Assembly: GCF_000212735.1 (NCBI RefSeq)
Contig: NC_015510.1
Coordinates: 496,001 to 560,000, forward strand
Direction of reading: 5' to 3'
DNA: 64,000 bases
Source: Haliscomenobacter hydrossis DSM 1100
GTDB lineage: Bacteria; Bacteroidota; Bacteroidia; Chitinophagales; Saprospiraceae
Shown here: in pieces, positions 23,796-31,724 of the stretch
Layout: every line of letters starts with the position of its first letter
How positions within the stretch are numbered: position 1 is the first letter of the stretch
Program-made: the position numbers and the translations under genes
The notes under the pieces: generated by a model
Databases searched by the model: none
What the model was told of the DNA's origin: nothing
What the model saw: the letters and a program-made list of their open reading frames with translations, nothing else

Positions 23796-24758
23796 ATGAA
23801 TTTTGAAAAAATTAATCAAGAACTGAGAAATGAGACATTAATTCTAAAACCAATTTCTCAGGATGACAGAACATTCATAAATTCGATGTTTTCTGACCCT
23901 GAAATAAAAAAGTTTTATATAGTTCCTAATGAGGCACGACAAGATTTTAGAAGAGTTGTTGACTATTGGCTTGATGACAATAGAAATAGGGCCGGTACCT
24001 GTTGGATAATAACTAAAAAAGGAAGGAACTTTTTTTCTAAGGATAAAAAGTGTGGATTTGTTGCTTTTGAATTCAGGGGTAATATAAAAAACGCTAGGAT
24101 TAGTTATGCCATACTTCCACAATTTAGAAGGAAAGGTATAGCAACTTCCGCCGTGAATATTATTATCAATAAATTAAAGAACAATGGGGTTGAAAGTATT
24201 GAAGCTGATATAGATAGAGACAATTTAAGTTCTGAGAAGTTAGTTGAAAAACTTGAGTTTATCGCAAATAGAAAAAATGGACTTATTGACCCTGATATGA
24301 TGAGAGATGGTGAAATTAGGATTAGAACTCTTTGGAAAAAGAGCTTAGTCGAATTAAATCATTCTAAAATAAGTAGCGTATCAATAGATGCTTCTCCTCA
24401 ACTAATCGTTTCATTGATTAATCAAATTGTTGATGAAATTAATTTAAATGGACAACAACCTAAGCTTATGACCCGATATTTTTACCTCTTAGGCAGAATC
24501 AAGTTTATCCAAAAAAATTACGATGAAGCCCAAGAAGCTTTTAAAAATTGTAATATAATTATTTTAAATGAAGGGCTGCCTGAAAATAACGAGACTTTGT
24601 ATTGGTTTGGAAGAATTCATTACGAAAAAGGGGACTGGAGTAATGCAAAAATGTATTATGGTTTTGCCTTGGAGAAAGCTCATAACAGTCCAGAAGAATA
24701 TATGTTGAAGCAGGAAGTTGAAAAGGAAATGACCAAACTCGAGGCACATTTTCTTTGA
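23796..24758 (+). CDS. GNAT acetyltransferase fused to TPR-like repeats
   Basis: 320 residues in two parts. Residues about 10-185 are a GNAT domain (ETLILKPISQDDRTFINSMF; SYAILPQFRRKGIATSAVNI with the acetyl-CoA loop RRKGIA; DRDNLSSEKLVEKLEF). Residues about 200-318 are helical repeats with TPR features (YFYLLGRIKFIQKNYDEAQEAF; YWFGRIHYEKGDWSNAKMYYGFALEKA). The TPR part probably binds a partner protein to be acetylated or recognised. The gene is AT-rich and converges on the NADAR gene (73 bp between stops), placing it in the island. A regulatory or defence role is possible but not shown. Confidence 0.8.
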   Translation: MNFEKINQELRNETLILKPISQDDRTFINSMFSDPEIKKFYIVPNEARQDFRRVVDYWLDDNRNRAGTCWIITKKGRNFFSKDKKCGFVAFEFRGNIKNARISYAILPQFRRKGIATSAVNIIINKLKNNGVESIEADIDRDNLSSEKLVEKLEFIANRKNGLIDPDMMRDGEIRIRTLWKKSLVELNHSKISSVSIDASPQLIVSLINQIVDEINLNGQQPKLMTRYFYLLGRIKFIQKNYDEAQEAFKNCNIIILNEGLPENNETLYWFGRIHYEKGDWSNAKMYYGFALEKAHNSPEEYMLKQEVEKEMTKLEAHFL

Positions 24759-24831
24759 CAGAGGCTCAAATTAAAGCCTATAAGACACTAATTCAAAAGG
24801 TTGCACATGGATACATTATTTCATGTTTTTT

Positions 24832-25662
24832 TTATTTTGTTCCAAATAATGTTGGTTCATTTTCTATTTTTTTTGTGCTACTTTTGGGATTAGTGGTTAG
24901 AGGCTTCTTATTTTTTTTACCATTTATAATTTTTTCAGATTTACTAATCTGTTTAATTACTGGTTCAACTTCTTCTTGATGATATGCATACGAGCCATTA
25001 TTCGTTTGATTTTGTTGGAATGAAAGACTAAGTCCGTATTGCTTGGATATGAATCTAATAAACTTTTCTCTTTCGTCAACTATTCCAATATATTCGCCAA
25101 ACAATTTGAAATTTGGTATTTTTAATGGCTCTACATATACCAATTTCATAGAAAAAGGGTTTTCAATAAATTGCTGTCTCAACTCCATAAGCAATCTTCC
25201 CAAGGCATTGACCCCCCTCAGCATATTTTCATCTTTCTTCTCCCTAACTGCACCCCAAAAGGTATCCTTATGGCTGTCTTCAACAATTGGTTTATTTTGG
25301 GTACTAATTAGCAACTTGCTAAAGTCTACAAAATTTTGAGCTAGCTTGACACGCAAACACCAACGCATAATATTGATTTTAACATCTTCAAAATCTTCTC
25401 TTGATTGATTTTTATATGGTTTGCCAACCATTTTAGCCGTCATTGGGCTTTTCTCTTTAATGATTAGCTGTTGAACATCTGGAAGATGGGGAAAACGACA
25501 AGCCTGATACAACGCTTCTGATGTCAAAATAGAAACGCCATTTATTTTTAGTGGAAACCCCCCTGCCATATTAGATAGTCCTCCAAATGCTTCCTTTGTT
25601 TTTTTAAAGAATGCAATTTCAGACGCGTTATATATTCTTTCTTTGTCTTTTAAATTTTCCAT
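24832..25662 (-). CDS. NADAR-domain N-glycosidase-type protein
   Basis: 276 residues from the ATG at 25662; an in-frame TTG at 25686 would overlap the upstream gene by 13 bp. The NADAR domain spans about residues 8-170: FGGLSNMAGGFPLKINGV, TSEALYQACRFP, AKMVGKPY, IMRWCLRVKLAQN and DTFWGAVREKKDENMLRGVNALGRLLMELR, matching family positions including the Glu before LYQ and the WG motif. Known NADAR proteins cleave N-glycosidic bonds: riboflavin intermediates (YbiA/RibX group) or ADP-ribose on guanine of DNA. A lysine-rich C-terminal extension (about 200-276) is unusual. Encoded 11 bp after the PRTase gene, so the two probably work together, perhaps as an antidote or processing enzyme. Confidence 0.85.
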   Translation of the reverse strand: MENLKDKERIYNASEIAFFKKTKEAFGGLSNMAGGFPLKINGVSILTSEALYQACRFPHLPDVQQLIIKEKSPMTAKMVGKPYKNQSREDFEDVKINIMRWCLRVKLAQNFVDFSKLLISTQNKPIVEDSHKDTFWGAVREKKDENMLRGVNALGRLLMELRQQFIENPFSMKLVYVEPLKIPNFKLFGEYIGIVDEREKFIRFISKQYGLSLSFQQNQTNNGSYAYHQEEVEPVIKQISKSEKIINGKKNKKPLTTNPKSSTKKIENEPTLFGTK

Positions 25663-25673
25663 TCTGGCGGTTT

Positions 25674-26783
25674 TTAAACGAACCAATCTGCAAAATTAGC
25701 AATTTTTTTGGTTGGTCGCACATTATCAAAAAATGGACTGAAATCACCTCCACTATACCAAAATACTAGTGGAGTATTATTGGGTACATTTCTCCATGTA
25801 AAAAGCAAAGCACCAAAGCCAAAATCTTTATAGGCTGGAAGTGAATAACCTAATGGGCGAACATTGCCTTTTTTTACGGTTGCTTTATTTAAAATTTCGA
25901 CTCCCTTTTTCAATAGTATATTTTCAAGTCGTATCCGATTGTCATGTGAAGAATAAAATTCTTCTACTGTTGATGTATCCGCTATTCTATAGAAGTTAGG
26001 TTGGTACGTATATTTGCCTTGAGCGTGTTGATCTGCTTGTTGGGTTACTTTTGCTTCGTACTGTGTGATCATTTCAGGTTGATTTAATGCTATTGGTCGC
26101 AATATTTCTTTATCTAAGAAATGCATTGCATAGGTAGTCTGCATATTCCGGAAGTTATTATCGACATTATGATAAAACTGCCCCAATTTCTTTTCGTAAT
26201 TTTTTGAAACAATAAAAATATATGCTGCTTTTAAAGTGATTTTATTATCCTTCAAATTTTTAAGCATTTTAACCCCGTTTATCTCTGTACCAAGCCAATC
26301 TTTTAAGTTTTGGTAAAAGGTGTTTCCAGTACAAAGTACGTCATCAATGTAAATATAGTGGCTCTTTGATTTGTTACCAAGATTTACAATGTCAAAATTG
26401 AAATCATCTTTTAAAACCATGGCTAAAAGTTCTAGCATTTTCTTTTGACTCTTTCCTTCGGCTTGTAAGTCAAGGAAATGTGCATTCTCAAGAAAGTCTG
26501 TTTTATTTGTGTAGCCTAAATCTTCACTTAACTTATTAATAAGGTTTTTCAAAAATGATAATGCCTTATTTTTTGAGCAATATCTTTGTTGAAAAATATT
26601 TTTCAATTCAGTCAGCAGGAAAATTCTATCAGTTTCCTCAAACTGTAAAATCCATTTGTTTATCCTCTCGGGTGTAATTGTAACACTGTCGTTACCTTCA
26701 TCTTCTCGATAATCTTTGAGGATTTCGTAGATTTCTTGCATCAAAGTTTCCATATTTATTTTGTTTTTACTCTTAATATTCAT
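25674..26783 (-). CDS. Phosphoribosyltransferase-like conflict-system protein (PRTase-CE type)
   Basis: 369 residues. A helical N-terminal part (about 1-110; RINKWILQFEETDRIFLLTELKNIF) precedes a Rossmann-like region with the PRPP-loop signature YIDDVLCTGNTF (about 145-156, hhDDxxxTGxT). The C-terminal block GFGALLFTWRNVPNNTPLVFW (about 320-340) is what I recall from PRTase-like proteins found beside NADAR and other nucleotide-based conflict genes. Such an enzyme would bind PRPP or a nucleotide and make or break an N-glycosidic bond. It is the first gene of a two-gene AT-rich operon with NADAR. The conflict role is inference; the PRTase motif is directly visible. Confidence 0.75.
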   Translation of the reverse strand: MNIKSKNKINMETLMQEIYEILKDYREDEGNDSVTITPERINKWILQFEETDRIFLLTELKNIFQQRYCSKNKALSFLKNLINKLSEDLGYTNKTDFLENAHFLDLQAEGKSQKKMLELLAMVLKDDFNFDIVNLGNKSKSHYIYIDDVLCTGNTFYQNLKDWLGTEINGVKMLKNLKDNKITLKAAYIFIVSKNYEKKLGQFYHNVDNNFRNMQTTYAMHFLDKEILRPIALNQPEMITQYEAKVTQQADQHAQGKYTYQPNFYRIADTSTVEEFYSSHDNRIRLENILLKKGVEILNKATVKKGNVRPLGYSLPAYKDFGFGALLFTWRNVPNNTPLVFWYSGGDFSPFFDNVRPTKKIANFADWFV

Positions 26784-26846
26784 TTAAAATTCGTGAGAGT
26801 AAGCCTAATTTTAGGAGAATTCTTTTACTTAGGATGAGACAAACAC

Positions 26847-26981
26847 CTATTCCAAAACCCTCCTTCCCGTACCACTCTCCAAATACACCCTTCTATTCAT
26901 CTGGGTAATTCTGCGGATCACCCAGGCACCTTTCAACTCTTCCAAGCACCAAATCACAAGGCTTATGCGACGTTTTCCGGG
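26847..26981 (-). pseudogene. Possible remnant of a coding sequence (unassigned)
   Basis: A 44-codon open stretch without a start, rich in Arg, reads WCLEELKGAWVIRRITQMN and then RRVYLESGTGRRVLE before a TAG. The even residue pattern looks like protein rather than noise, but I do not recognise the family. It lies between the PRTase gene and the transposase element, where GC content returns to the genome norm. Confidence 0.2.
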
Positions 26982-27237
26982 CTACAATCACCGCACTTCA
27001 GTATGAATGCCTACAGCTTTAGTTCAACGAGGGTCAATTATGTTTACAACTCTTCATACGTAAGCACGATGCAAAAGGTTACCCAACTGTCAATTTTTTT
27101 TCAGTGTAACATCTGAAAAATACACCAAATCTTAAAAAACAGCAATAAAACGAGGAAATTAACTTTTGGAAAACTCAAATAATCCCTTTATGCGCTCTAC
27201 TCCGACCAATTTTCAAGGTGAGTGCATATTAAAATCC

Positions 27238-28097
27238 GAGCATTAGGTCACCAATCACATCTAACATATTGTAACCCGCCGCTTTATCGGCGGGCCTAGG
27301 CACACCCCACCCCTCACATCCATCATCTTTCCAGAGCGCACATCAAAAACCCATTTCATCCCAGCATTCGAATGAACCCATACTTCTCCATAAAAAGTTT
27401 ACATTCCTCTTCAAAAGTCTTTTTACGATGGTGTTCCTCTTGTTTTTTAAGATAATTCCGTACCGTCTCTACCTGCGATTGCGAAACAGAAACGGCATAA
27501 TAATCATCCGCCCAATCAAAATCTGGGGTAAATAACTTTTGTTTTCCCGCATAGCAAGAGCTTTCACCCTTGAGTAATTTCATGATCTGTGCAATGTTCT
27601 GATCACAAGCCATTGAAATGAGGCAATGCACATGATCGCTTGTACCGTTGATGAAATCAAGGTAGATGTCCTTGTCTTTGGCGTAGGATTTGATGTGTTT
27701 AAATAGGCTAATTCTGCGGCTTTTGTTTTGCATGTAAGGAATGCGGCTTTTTGTGCCCCAAACACTGTGAACCCAGATTCGTACTTGAGCCATGTCGATG
27801 AGATTTTGTGAAGTACCACCAAGTTGCTGGTAATACTACAATGAAGAAATGATACCCATCGAAAGGTGGTAAAACAGTGACTGCCAAAGATAATTGGCTG
27901 GCACGGAGCTAAATAGTTATAAGGCAGGCGCGTATCGTAATCAAAAGTAAATATTTTTCTTTAAGAGACAAAGGGTGAGGGTTATTTTGATGCGCGCGCT
28001 GGAAAGAAGTTAGATGTGATTATAATACTGCTTGCTAGTCCCGCCGTTGAAAGCGGCGGGTTACAATATGTTAGATATGATTGGCATCCTAATGCTC
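27238..28097 (-). mobile_element. REP-associated (IS200-like) transposase element with inverted flanks
   Basis: Two imperfect 57-bp arms (27238-27294 and 28040-28097) in inverted orientation flank one Y1 transposase gene. Each arm includes a small REP-like hairpin (CCCGCCGCTTTATCGGCGGG at 27275-27294; the related one at 28040-28060). This is the arrangement of RAYT/REPtron units. The non-coding parts 27295-27355 and 27794-28039 hold no gene. Confidence 0.7.
27356..27793 (-). CDS. REP-associated tyrosine transposase (Y1, IS200/IS605 superfamily)
   Basis: 145 residues, a full single-domain HUH transposase. Start AQVRIWVHSVWGTKSR is the usual first strand. The metal-binding HUH motif is in SDHVHCLISM (about residue 53), and the catalytic Tyr is expected in VETVRNYLKKQEEHHRK (about 112). 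These enzymes nick and join single-stranded DNA at hairpins, consistent with the REP-like hairpins in both flanking arms. The ORF appears intact. Confidence 0.9.
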   Translation of the reverse strand: MAQVRIWVHSVWGTKSRIPYMQNKSRRISLFKHIKSYAKDKDIYLDFINGTSDHVHCLISMACDQNIAQIMKLLKGESSCYAGKQKLFTPDFDWADDYYAVSVSQSQVETVRNYLKKQEEHHRKKTFEEECKLFMEKYGFIRMLG

Positions 28098-28106
28098 TGA
28101 TTTTGT

Positions 28107-28165
28107 AAGGTATTCAGTATCATCCCGGATTACATTTGTGATTCGATTGTAGGGTGGCGTTGGGG
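28107..28165 (+). repeat. Right copy of the HAD 3'-end direct repeat
   Basis: It reads SIIPDYICDSIVGW in frame against SGIIPDYICESIVG and stop at the true gene end. Most differences are third-position changes, and the stop codon is lost. It begins 9 bp after the transposase element. Confidence 0.65.
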
Positions 28166-28235
28166 CGACCTCAGCGGTCGCGCCCTATTTTAGGGAAGAA
28201 TATCGTCGGGGCAACCTTGTGTGATTACCCCAAAA

Positions 28236-28520
28236 TCAAAAACCGACAATATCAATCATGCCTTTCAGGACGCACAATGCACCCAATGAGGTCAACACGT
28301 ACATCGGCACAATAAAAGAGCGATCATCGGATTGAAACAGCAAAAACTGGATGGCAAAACTTAGCCCCATAATGGCGACACCGGCGGCAATCCAGGTAAG
28401 CCCACGCTGTAACAAACGTTGCGTTTTTTCTTTGGCGCTGGCGTCCAGCTCTGGCGTGTTGGAGTCGAAACTAGTGTCGGGAGGGCTGTAACCTTGCCCA
28501 ATTGGTCGGATTGGTTCCAT
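28236..28520 (-). CDS. Small two-helix membrane protein, unknown function
   Basis: 94 residues. A polar N-terminus (1-35, with Pro and Ser/Thr, SPPDTSFDSNTPELDASAKEKTQ) is followed by two hydrophobic helices, about 42-63 (LTWIAAGVAIMGLSFAIQFLLF) and about 72-92. No motif suggests an activity. It stands alone between the island and a cyclase gene. The composition looks like a genuine inner-membrane protein of the type often annotated as hypothetical in Bacteroidota. Confidence 0.65.
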   Translation of the reverse strand: MEPIRPIGQGYSPPDTSFDSNTPELDASAKEKTQRLLQRGLTWIAAGVAIMGLSFAIQFLLFQSDDRSFIVPMYVLTSLGALCVLKGMIDIVGF

Positions 28521-28687
28521 TTTTACACCATTTTAATATTTTGAAATGAATGCTATAATCCAAAATTAGAATTGGAGTTATGAACACAATAATAGTAAAA
28601 AATTTGTAGAATCTAATTTATACAAGGTAAAATACCGCTTCCCAACGGGCGGCAAAGCATTCCACTATTTTTCATTTTTATACATCC

Positions 28688-29773
28688 TTATACCCCCACC
28701 TTATACAAATCCATCGGTTTTTCTTTTCCTTTCAGGCTAATGTTGCTGACTTTCTCCAGCGAATAGGGGGGATTAGACAGGATGTCGACCAGCTTGTCCG
28801 TAATGACCAATTTGGCACCGAGCGCGCCGCATTCTTTTTCTACCCGTGAGGTGGTATTGAGCACGTCTCCGGAAAACTTGATGGATTTTTTGATTCTCCC
28901 CATCTCCCCTATGATCACTTTCCCACAATGAACGGCTGCTTTAAATTGGGGAATAACGCCATAACGGCTGAGGTAGTTGCCCTTATTGGTTTCAATCACT
29001 TTTTCAAAATCCTGGTAACAGGTCAGGCACCGGGTTTCAAAAGAACCACTAGGGAAAGTCCAACTGATGATCACAAGATCACCGATGTATTCTACCACTT
29101 CACCTTTATGGAGGGTAATGACGGCTGCAATATCGTGAAAAAAGTCATTTAAAAACCGATAGAACTTTTCGTTGCCGAGTTTTTCCGCAATCGTTGTGGA
29201 GTGATTGAGGTCCAAAAACATAAAAATGCGTTGCTCTTCTTTGGGGTTAAAATATCTTCCGCTGAACATCATCCACAGTTCATTGCTCCCGAAGCGTTCC
29301 GATAATTGCAGCCAAAAGGAAGAGAGCAACACCAACAGCAGGATCGGAGAAACCGGATGCCAAAATGCGATGGAGCTGATAAAATTTCGGGTCTCTTGCC
29401 AGGCCAGGGGGTCACCAATGCTACGGCCCGAAAGGATACTATTGAAGGCATAGGAAATACCGACCAGCAGGATGAACAATAACGCGACATAAATGGCGAT
29501 CTTTTTAAGCATCACCACCCAAAATTTTTCCCGAGTGATCTTTTTTTGAAAATAAAACAGTTCCAGCAATCCAAAAAGTAGGCTCCCCACAAACAAGCCG
29601 CCCATGGCAGCTACGGCGTTCTTTCCCAAATCGAATTCCTGCATAGGAGCGGTCTCCAAAACTCCGGGATAGTTGGCCAGGAAAAAATATTCATACAAGG
29701 CAGTCAGCAAGCCCGCCGTTACCCATATCATACTGATAACCGCCAATTGAACAAGTTGATTTCGTGTCATCAT
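28688..29773 (-). CDS. Membrane-anchored class III adenylate/guanylate cyclase
   Basis: 361 residues. Four membrane helices occupy about 10-150. The catalytic domain (about 183-345) has both metal Asps: FMFLDLNHST (Asp188) and YIGDLVIISW (Asp232). The transition-state residues Asn306 and Arg310 are in GDVLNTTSRVEKE. A full set of catalytic residues argues for an active homodimeric cyclase making cAMP or a related nucleotide at the inner membrane. The base-selecting position suggests no clear choice by eye. Monocistronic; a small hairpin (29836-29858) lies upstream and the 29774-30072 interval has no gene. Confidence 0.9.
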   Translation of the reverse strand: MMTRNQLVQLAVISMIWVTAGLLTALYEYFFLANYPGVLETAPMQEFDLGKNAVAAMGGLFVGSLLFGLLELFYFQKKITREKFWVVMLKKIAIYVALLFILLVGISYAFNSILSGRSIGDPLAWQETRNFISSIAFWHPVSPILLLVLLSSFWLQLSERFGSNELWMMFSGRYFNPKEEQRIFMFLDLNHSTTIAEKLGNEKFYRFLNDFFHDIAAVITLHKGEVVEYIGDLVIISWTFPSGSFETRCLTCYQDFEKVIETNKGNYLSRYGVIPQFKAAVHCGKVIIGEMGRIKKSIKFSGDVLNTTSRVEKECGALGAKLVITDKLVDILSNPPYSLEKVSNISLKGKEKPMDLYKVGV

Positions 29774-30022
29774 GCTTTATCTAAAGTTGTAGTAAGGATA
29801 CACAATTCCGATAATAGTTGCAAAGAATGTTTTTAAGAGATGCTATGTTGGCATCTCTAAGGATTAAAAACTTTCCACAAACCTCATCCCCCTCCAACGC
29901 AATTGGTCTATTTCTACCCTATTGATCCCACTAGAATAAAGCTGTTTATCATTCTTAGGGCAAGTCTTCTTGCACATCCCATTCCCTTTCCCCATATTTA
30001 CCCAATTGATGGACCTCGTCCT

Positions 30023-30045
30023 ATACCCCACACCGTGTGGGGTAT
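30023..30045. promoter_or_regulatory. Perfect 11-bp-arm palindrome upstream of the M14-like gene
   Basis: ATACCCCACAC and its exact complement GTGTGGGGTAT flank one base. It ends 27 bp before the ATG at 30073, a position suited to an operator. Confidence 0.6.
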
Positions 30046-30072
30046 CACCAAAATTCAGTTAAACTCGTACAC

Positions 30073-31701
30073 ATGAGGCTTATTGTTTTACTCATTCTAA
30101 GTGGATTTTGGAGCAGTTTATCCGCCCAAAAGACCTACTCCACTTTCCCACAACTGACTACCCGCATTAAAGATTTGGCCAGCAAAAATGCCAACCTGGC
30201 CAGCGTCAGCTCAGCGGGCAAAAGTGCAGGTGGAAAAGATCTTTGGCTGCTCACCCTTTCACAAGGCAACCCAAGTAGCAAACCCGCTTTGTTGCTCGTA
30301 GCCGGGCTCGATGGCAGCCACCCTGCTGGCAGCGAAACCCTGCTCTTGATGGCCGAAAAAATGCTGAACAACCCAAACGATCAAGTCAAAGATTTGCTCA
30401 GCAAAAAGACCCTTTACATTATAGCCTGCGCCAATCCCGACGCCTGGGATATCAGCAAAGGAAAATTTGAGCGCTCCGGCAATGCCACTGCCAGCGACGA
30501 AGACCGCGATGGCCGCGTCAATGAAGATCCCTTTGAAGACCTCAATGGCGATGGGCTGATTACCCAAATCCGCATCGAAGACCCTAGCGGAACGTATATC
30601 CCCAGCAAAACCGATCCGCGCATTTTGGTCAAAGCCGATCCCAGCAAAAACGAATTGGGCAAATACCTGCTCATCAGCGAAGGGACCGACAACGACAAAG
30701 ATGCCAATTGGAATGAAGACGCCGAAGGTGGTGTAAACATCAATAAAAACTTCACCTACAACTACCCCTATTTTGAAAAAGAAACCGGAGTATACGCGGC
30801 TTCAGAAGCAGAAACCAAAGCCGTGCTGGAAGTATTGTACAGAAACCTGAACATCTTTGGCGTAATCGTATTTGGGCCGGAAAACAACCTTTCTACCGCC
30901 ACCAAATACGATGCCTCCAAAACCCGTAGCCGCATTGTGACCGGCCCACTGGAAAAGGATGCTGCGGTAGCTGAGACGGTCTCCAAACTGTACAACACCG
31001 CAACTGGGCTCAAAAATGCCCCCGCCATGCCGCTTGGCAAAGGTAGTCTGGTGCAAACCGCCTATTATCACGCTGGCCGTTTTGGTTTTGGCACTCCTGG
31101 CTGGTGGCCACAATTGCCGCCCCCAGATACCTCGCAAAAACAAAAAGCGCCTGCTGCCGCAACCTTGAGTGGAGATGAAATCTTTTTCAAATGGGCCGAT
31201 GCGGAAAAAGTGCCCGCATTTGTGGATTGGAAAGAGATCAAACATCCGGATTTCCCTGGTAAAAAAGCCGAAGTAGGAGGTCTGATGCCTTATGCTCGTT
31301 GGAATCCACCCGTTTCCTATCTCGATGACATTGCCACGCGCCACAACCGTTTTGTGCTGGATCTGGCCGCCGCCATGCCCAGTCTCGATCTGGTCAATGC
31401 CAAAGTAGAAACCCTGCAAGCGGGGGTAAACCGCATTACCGTCCAGGTGATCAACAAAGGTTTTTTGCCCACTTTTGCTGACCTGGGTAACCGAGTGAAA
31501 TATGTTTCCAAAGTGCGCACCACCCTGAATGCCAGCGCCACGCAGACCATTTTGTCGGGTAAAAAAACCAACCTGCAACCCGCACTAGGCGCTGGTGAAC
31601 TGGTGGAATACACCTGGTTGGTGAATGGTACAGGTAAAATTTCCGTCACGGTCACCTGCCCCACCGCAGGTACCAAAACCGTAGAATTGACCCTCAATTA
31701 A
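30073..31701 (+). CDS. M14-like carboxypeptidase paralogue, probably inactive
   Basis: 542 residues from the ATG at 30073, followed by a signal peptide ending SLSAQ. The fold follows peptidase M14, but the zinc site is broken: the HxxE motif is H83-P-A-G (GLDGSHPAGSE), the third His is absent in the matching strand (IFGVIVFGPENNL), and the catalytic Glu segment is lost. Asp-rich EF-hand-like loops are kept (DEDRDGRVNED, DLNGDG, DNDKDANWNED). The active paralogue starts 23 bp downstream with the same loops, so this is probably a duplicated pseudoenzyme that binds peptide or partners its neighbour. Confidence 0.8.
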   Translation: MRLIVLLILSGFWSSLSAQKTYSTFPQLTTRIKDLASKNANLASVSSAGKSAGGKDLWLLTLSQGNPSSKPALLLVAGLDGSHPAGSETLLLMAEKMLNNPNDQVKDLLSKKTLYIIACANPDAWDISKGKFERSGNATASDEDRDGRVNEDPFEDLNGDGLITQIRIEDPSGTYIPSKTDPRILVKADPSKNELGKYLLISEGTDNDKDANWNEDAEGGVNINKNFTYNYPYFEKETGVYAASEAETKAVLEVLYRNLNIFGVIVFGPENNLSTATKYDASKTRSRIVTGPLEKDAAVAETVSKLYNTATGLKNAPAMPLGKGSLVQTAYYHAGRFGFGTPGWWPQLPPPDTSQKQKAPAAATLSGDEIFFKWADAEKVPAFVDWKEIKHPDFPGKKAEVGGLMPYARWNPPVSYLDDIATRHNRFVLDLAAAMPSLDLVNAKVETLQAGVNRITVQVINKGFLPTFADLGNRVKYVSKVRTTLNASATQTILSGKKTNLQPALGAGELVEYTWLVNGTGKISVTVTCPTAGTKTVELTLN

Positions 31702-31724
31702 TCCACAATTAGACATTTCGAATC

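Larger units (their letters stand above)
23582..28165. mobile_element. AT-rich genomic island at the 3' end of the HAD gene
   Basis: Base composition turns visibly AT-rich right after the HAD stop and codon use changes (AAA, ATT, TTA dominate) in the three genes up to 26783. The block carries a GNAT-TPR gene, the PRTase/NADAR operon and a REP-type transposase element, and ends at an imperfect copy of the HAD 3' end. No integrase is seen. Nothing codes with confidence in 23582-23795 or in 26784-27237, apart from the remnant at 26847. Confidence 0.55.

Noticed and set aside
24755-24979. Small plus-strand ORF after the GNAT gene
   Set aside because: It overlaps the end of the NADAR gene and is mostly Phe/Leu from AT-rich antisense DNA.
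23582-28165. Prophage or integrative conjugative element
   Set aside because: No integrase, capsid, relaxase or conjugation gene is visible; only an accessory island is supported.
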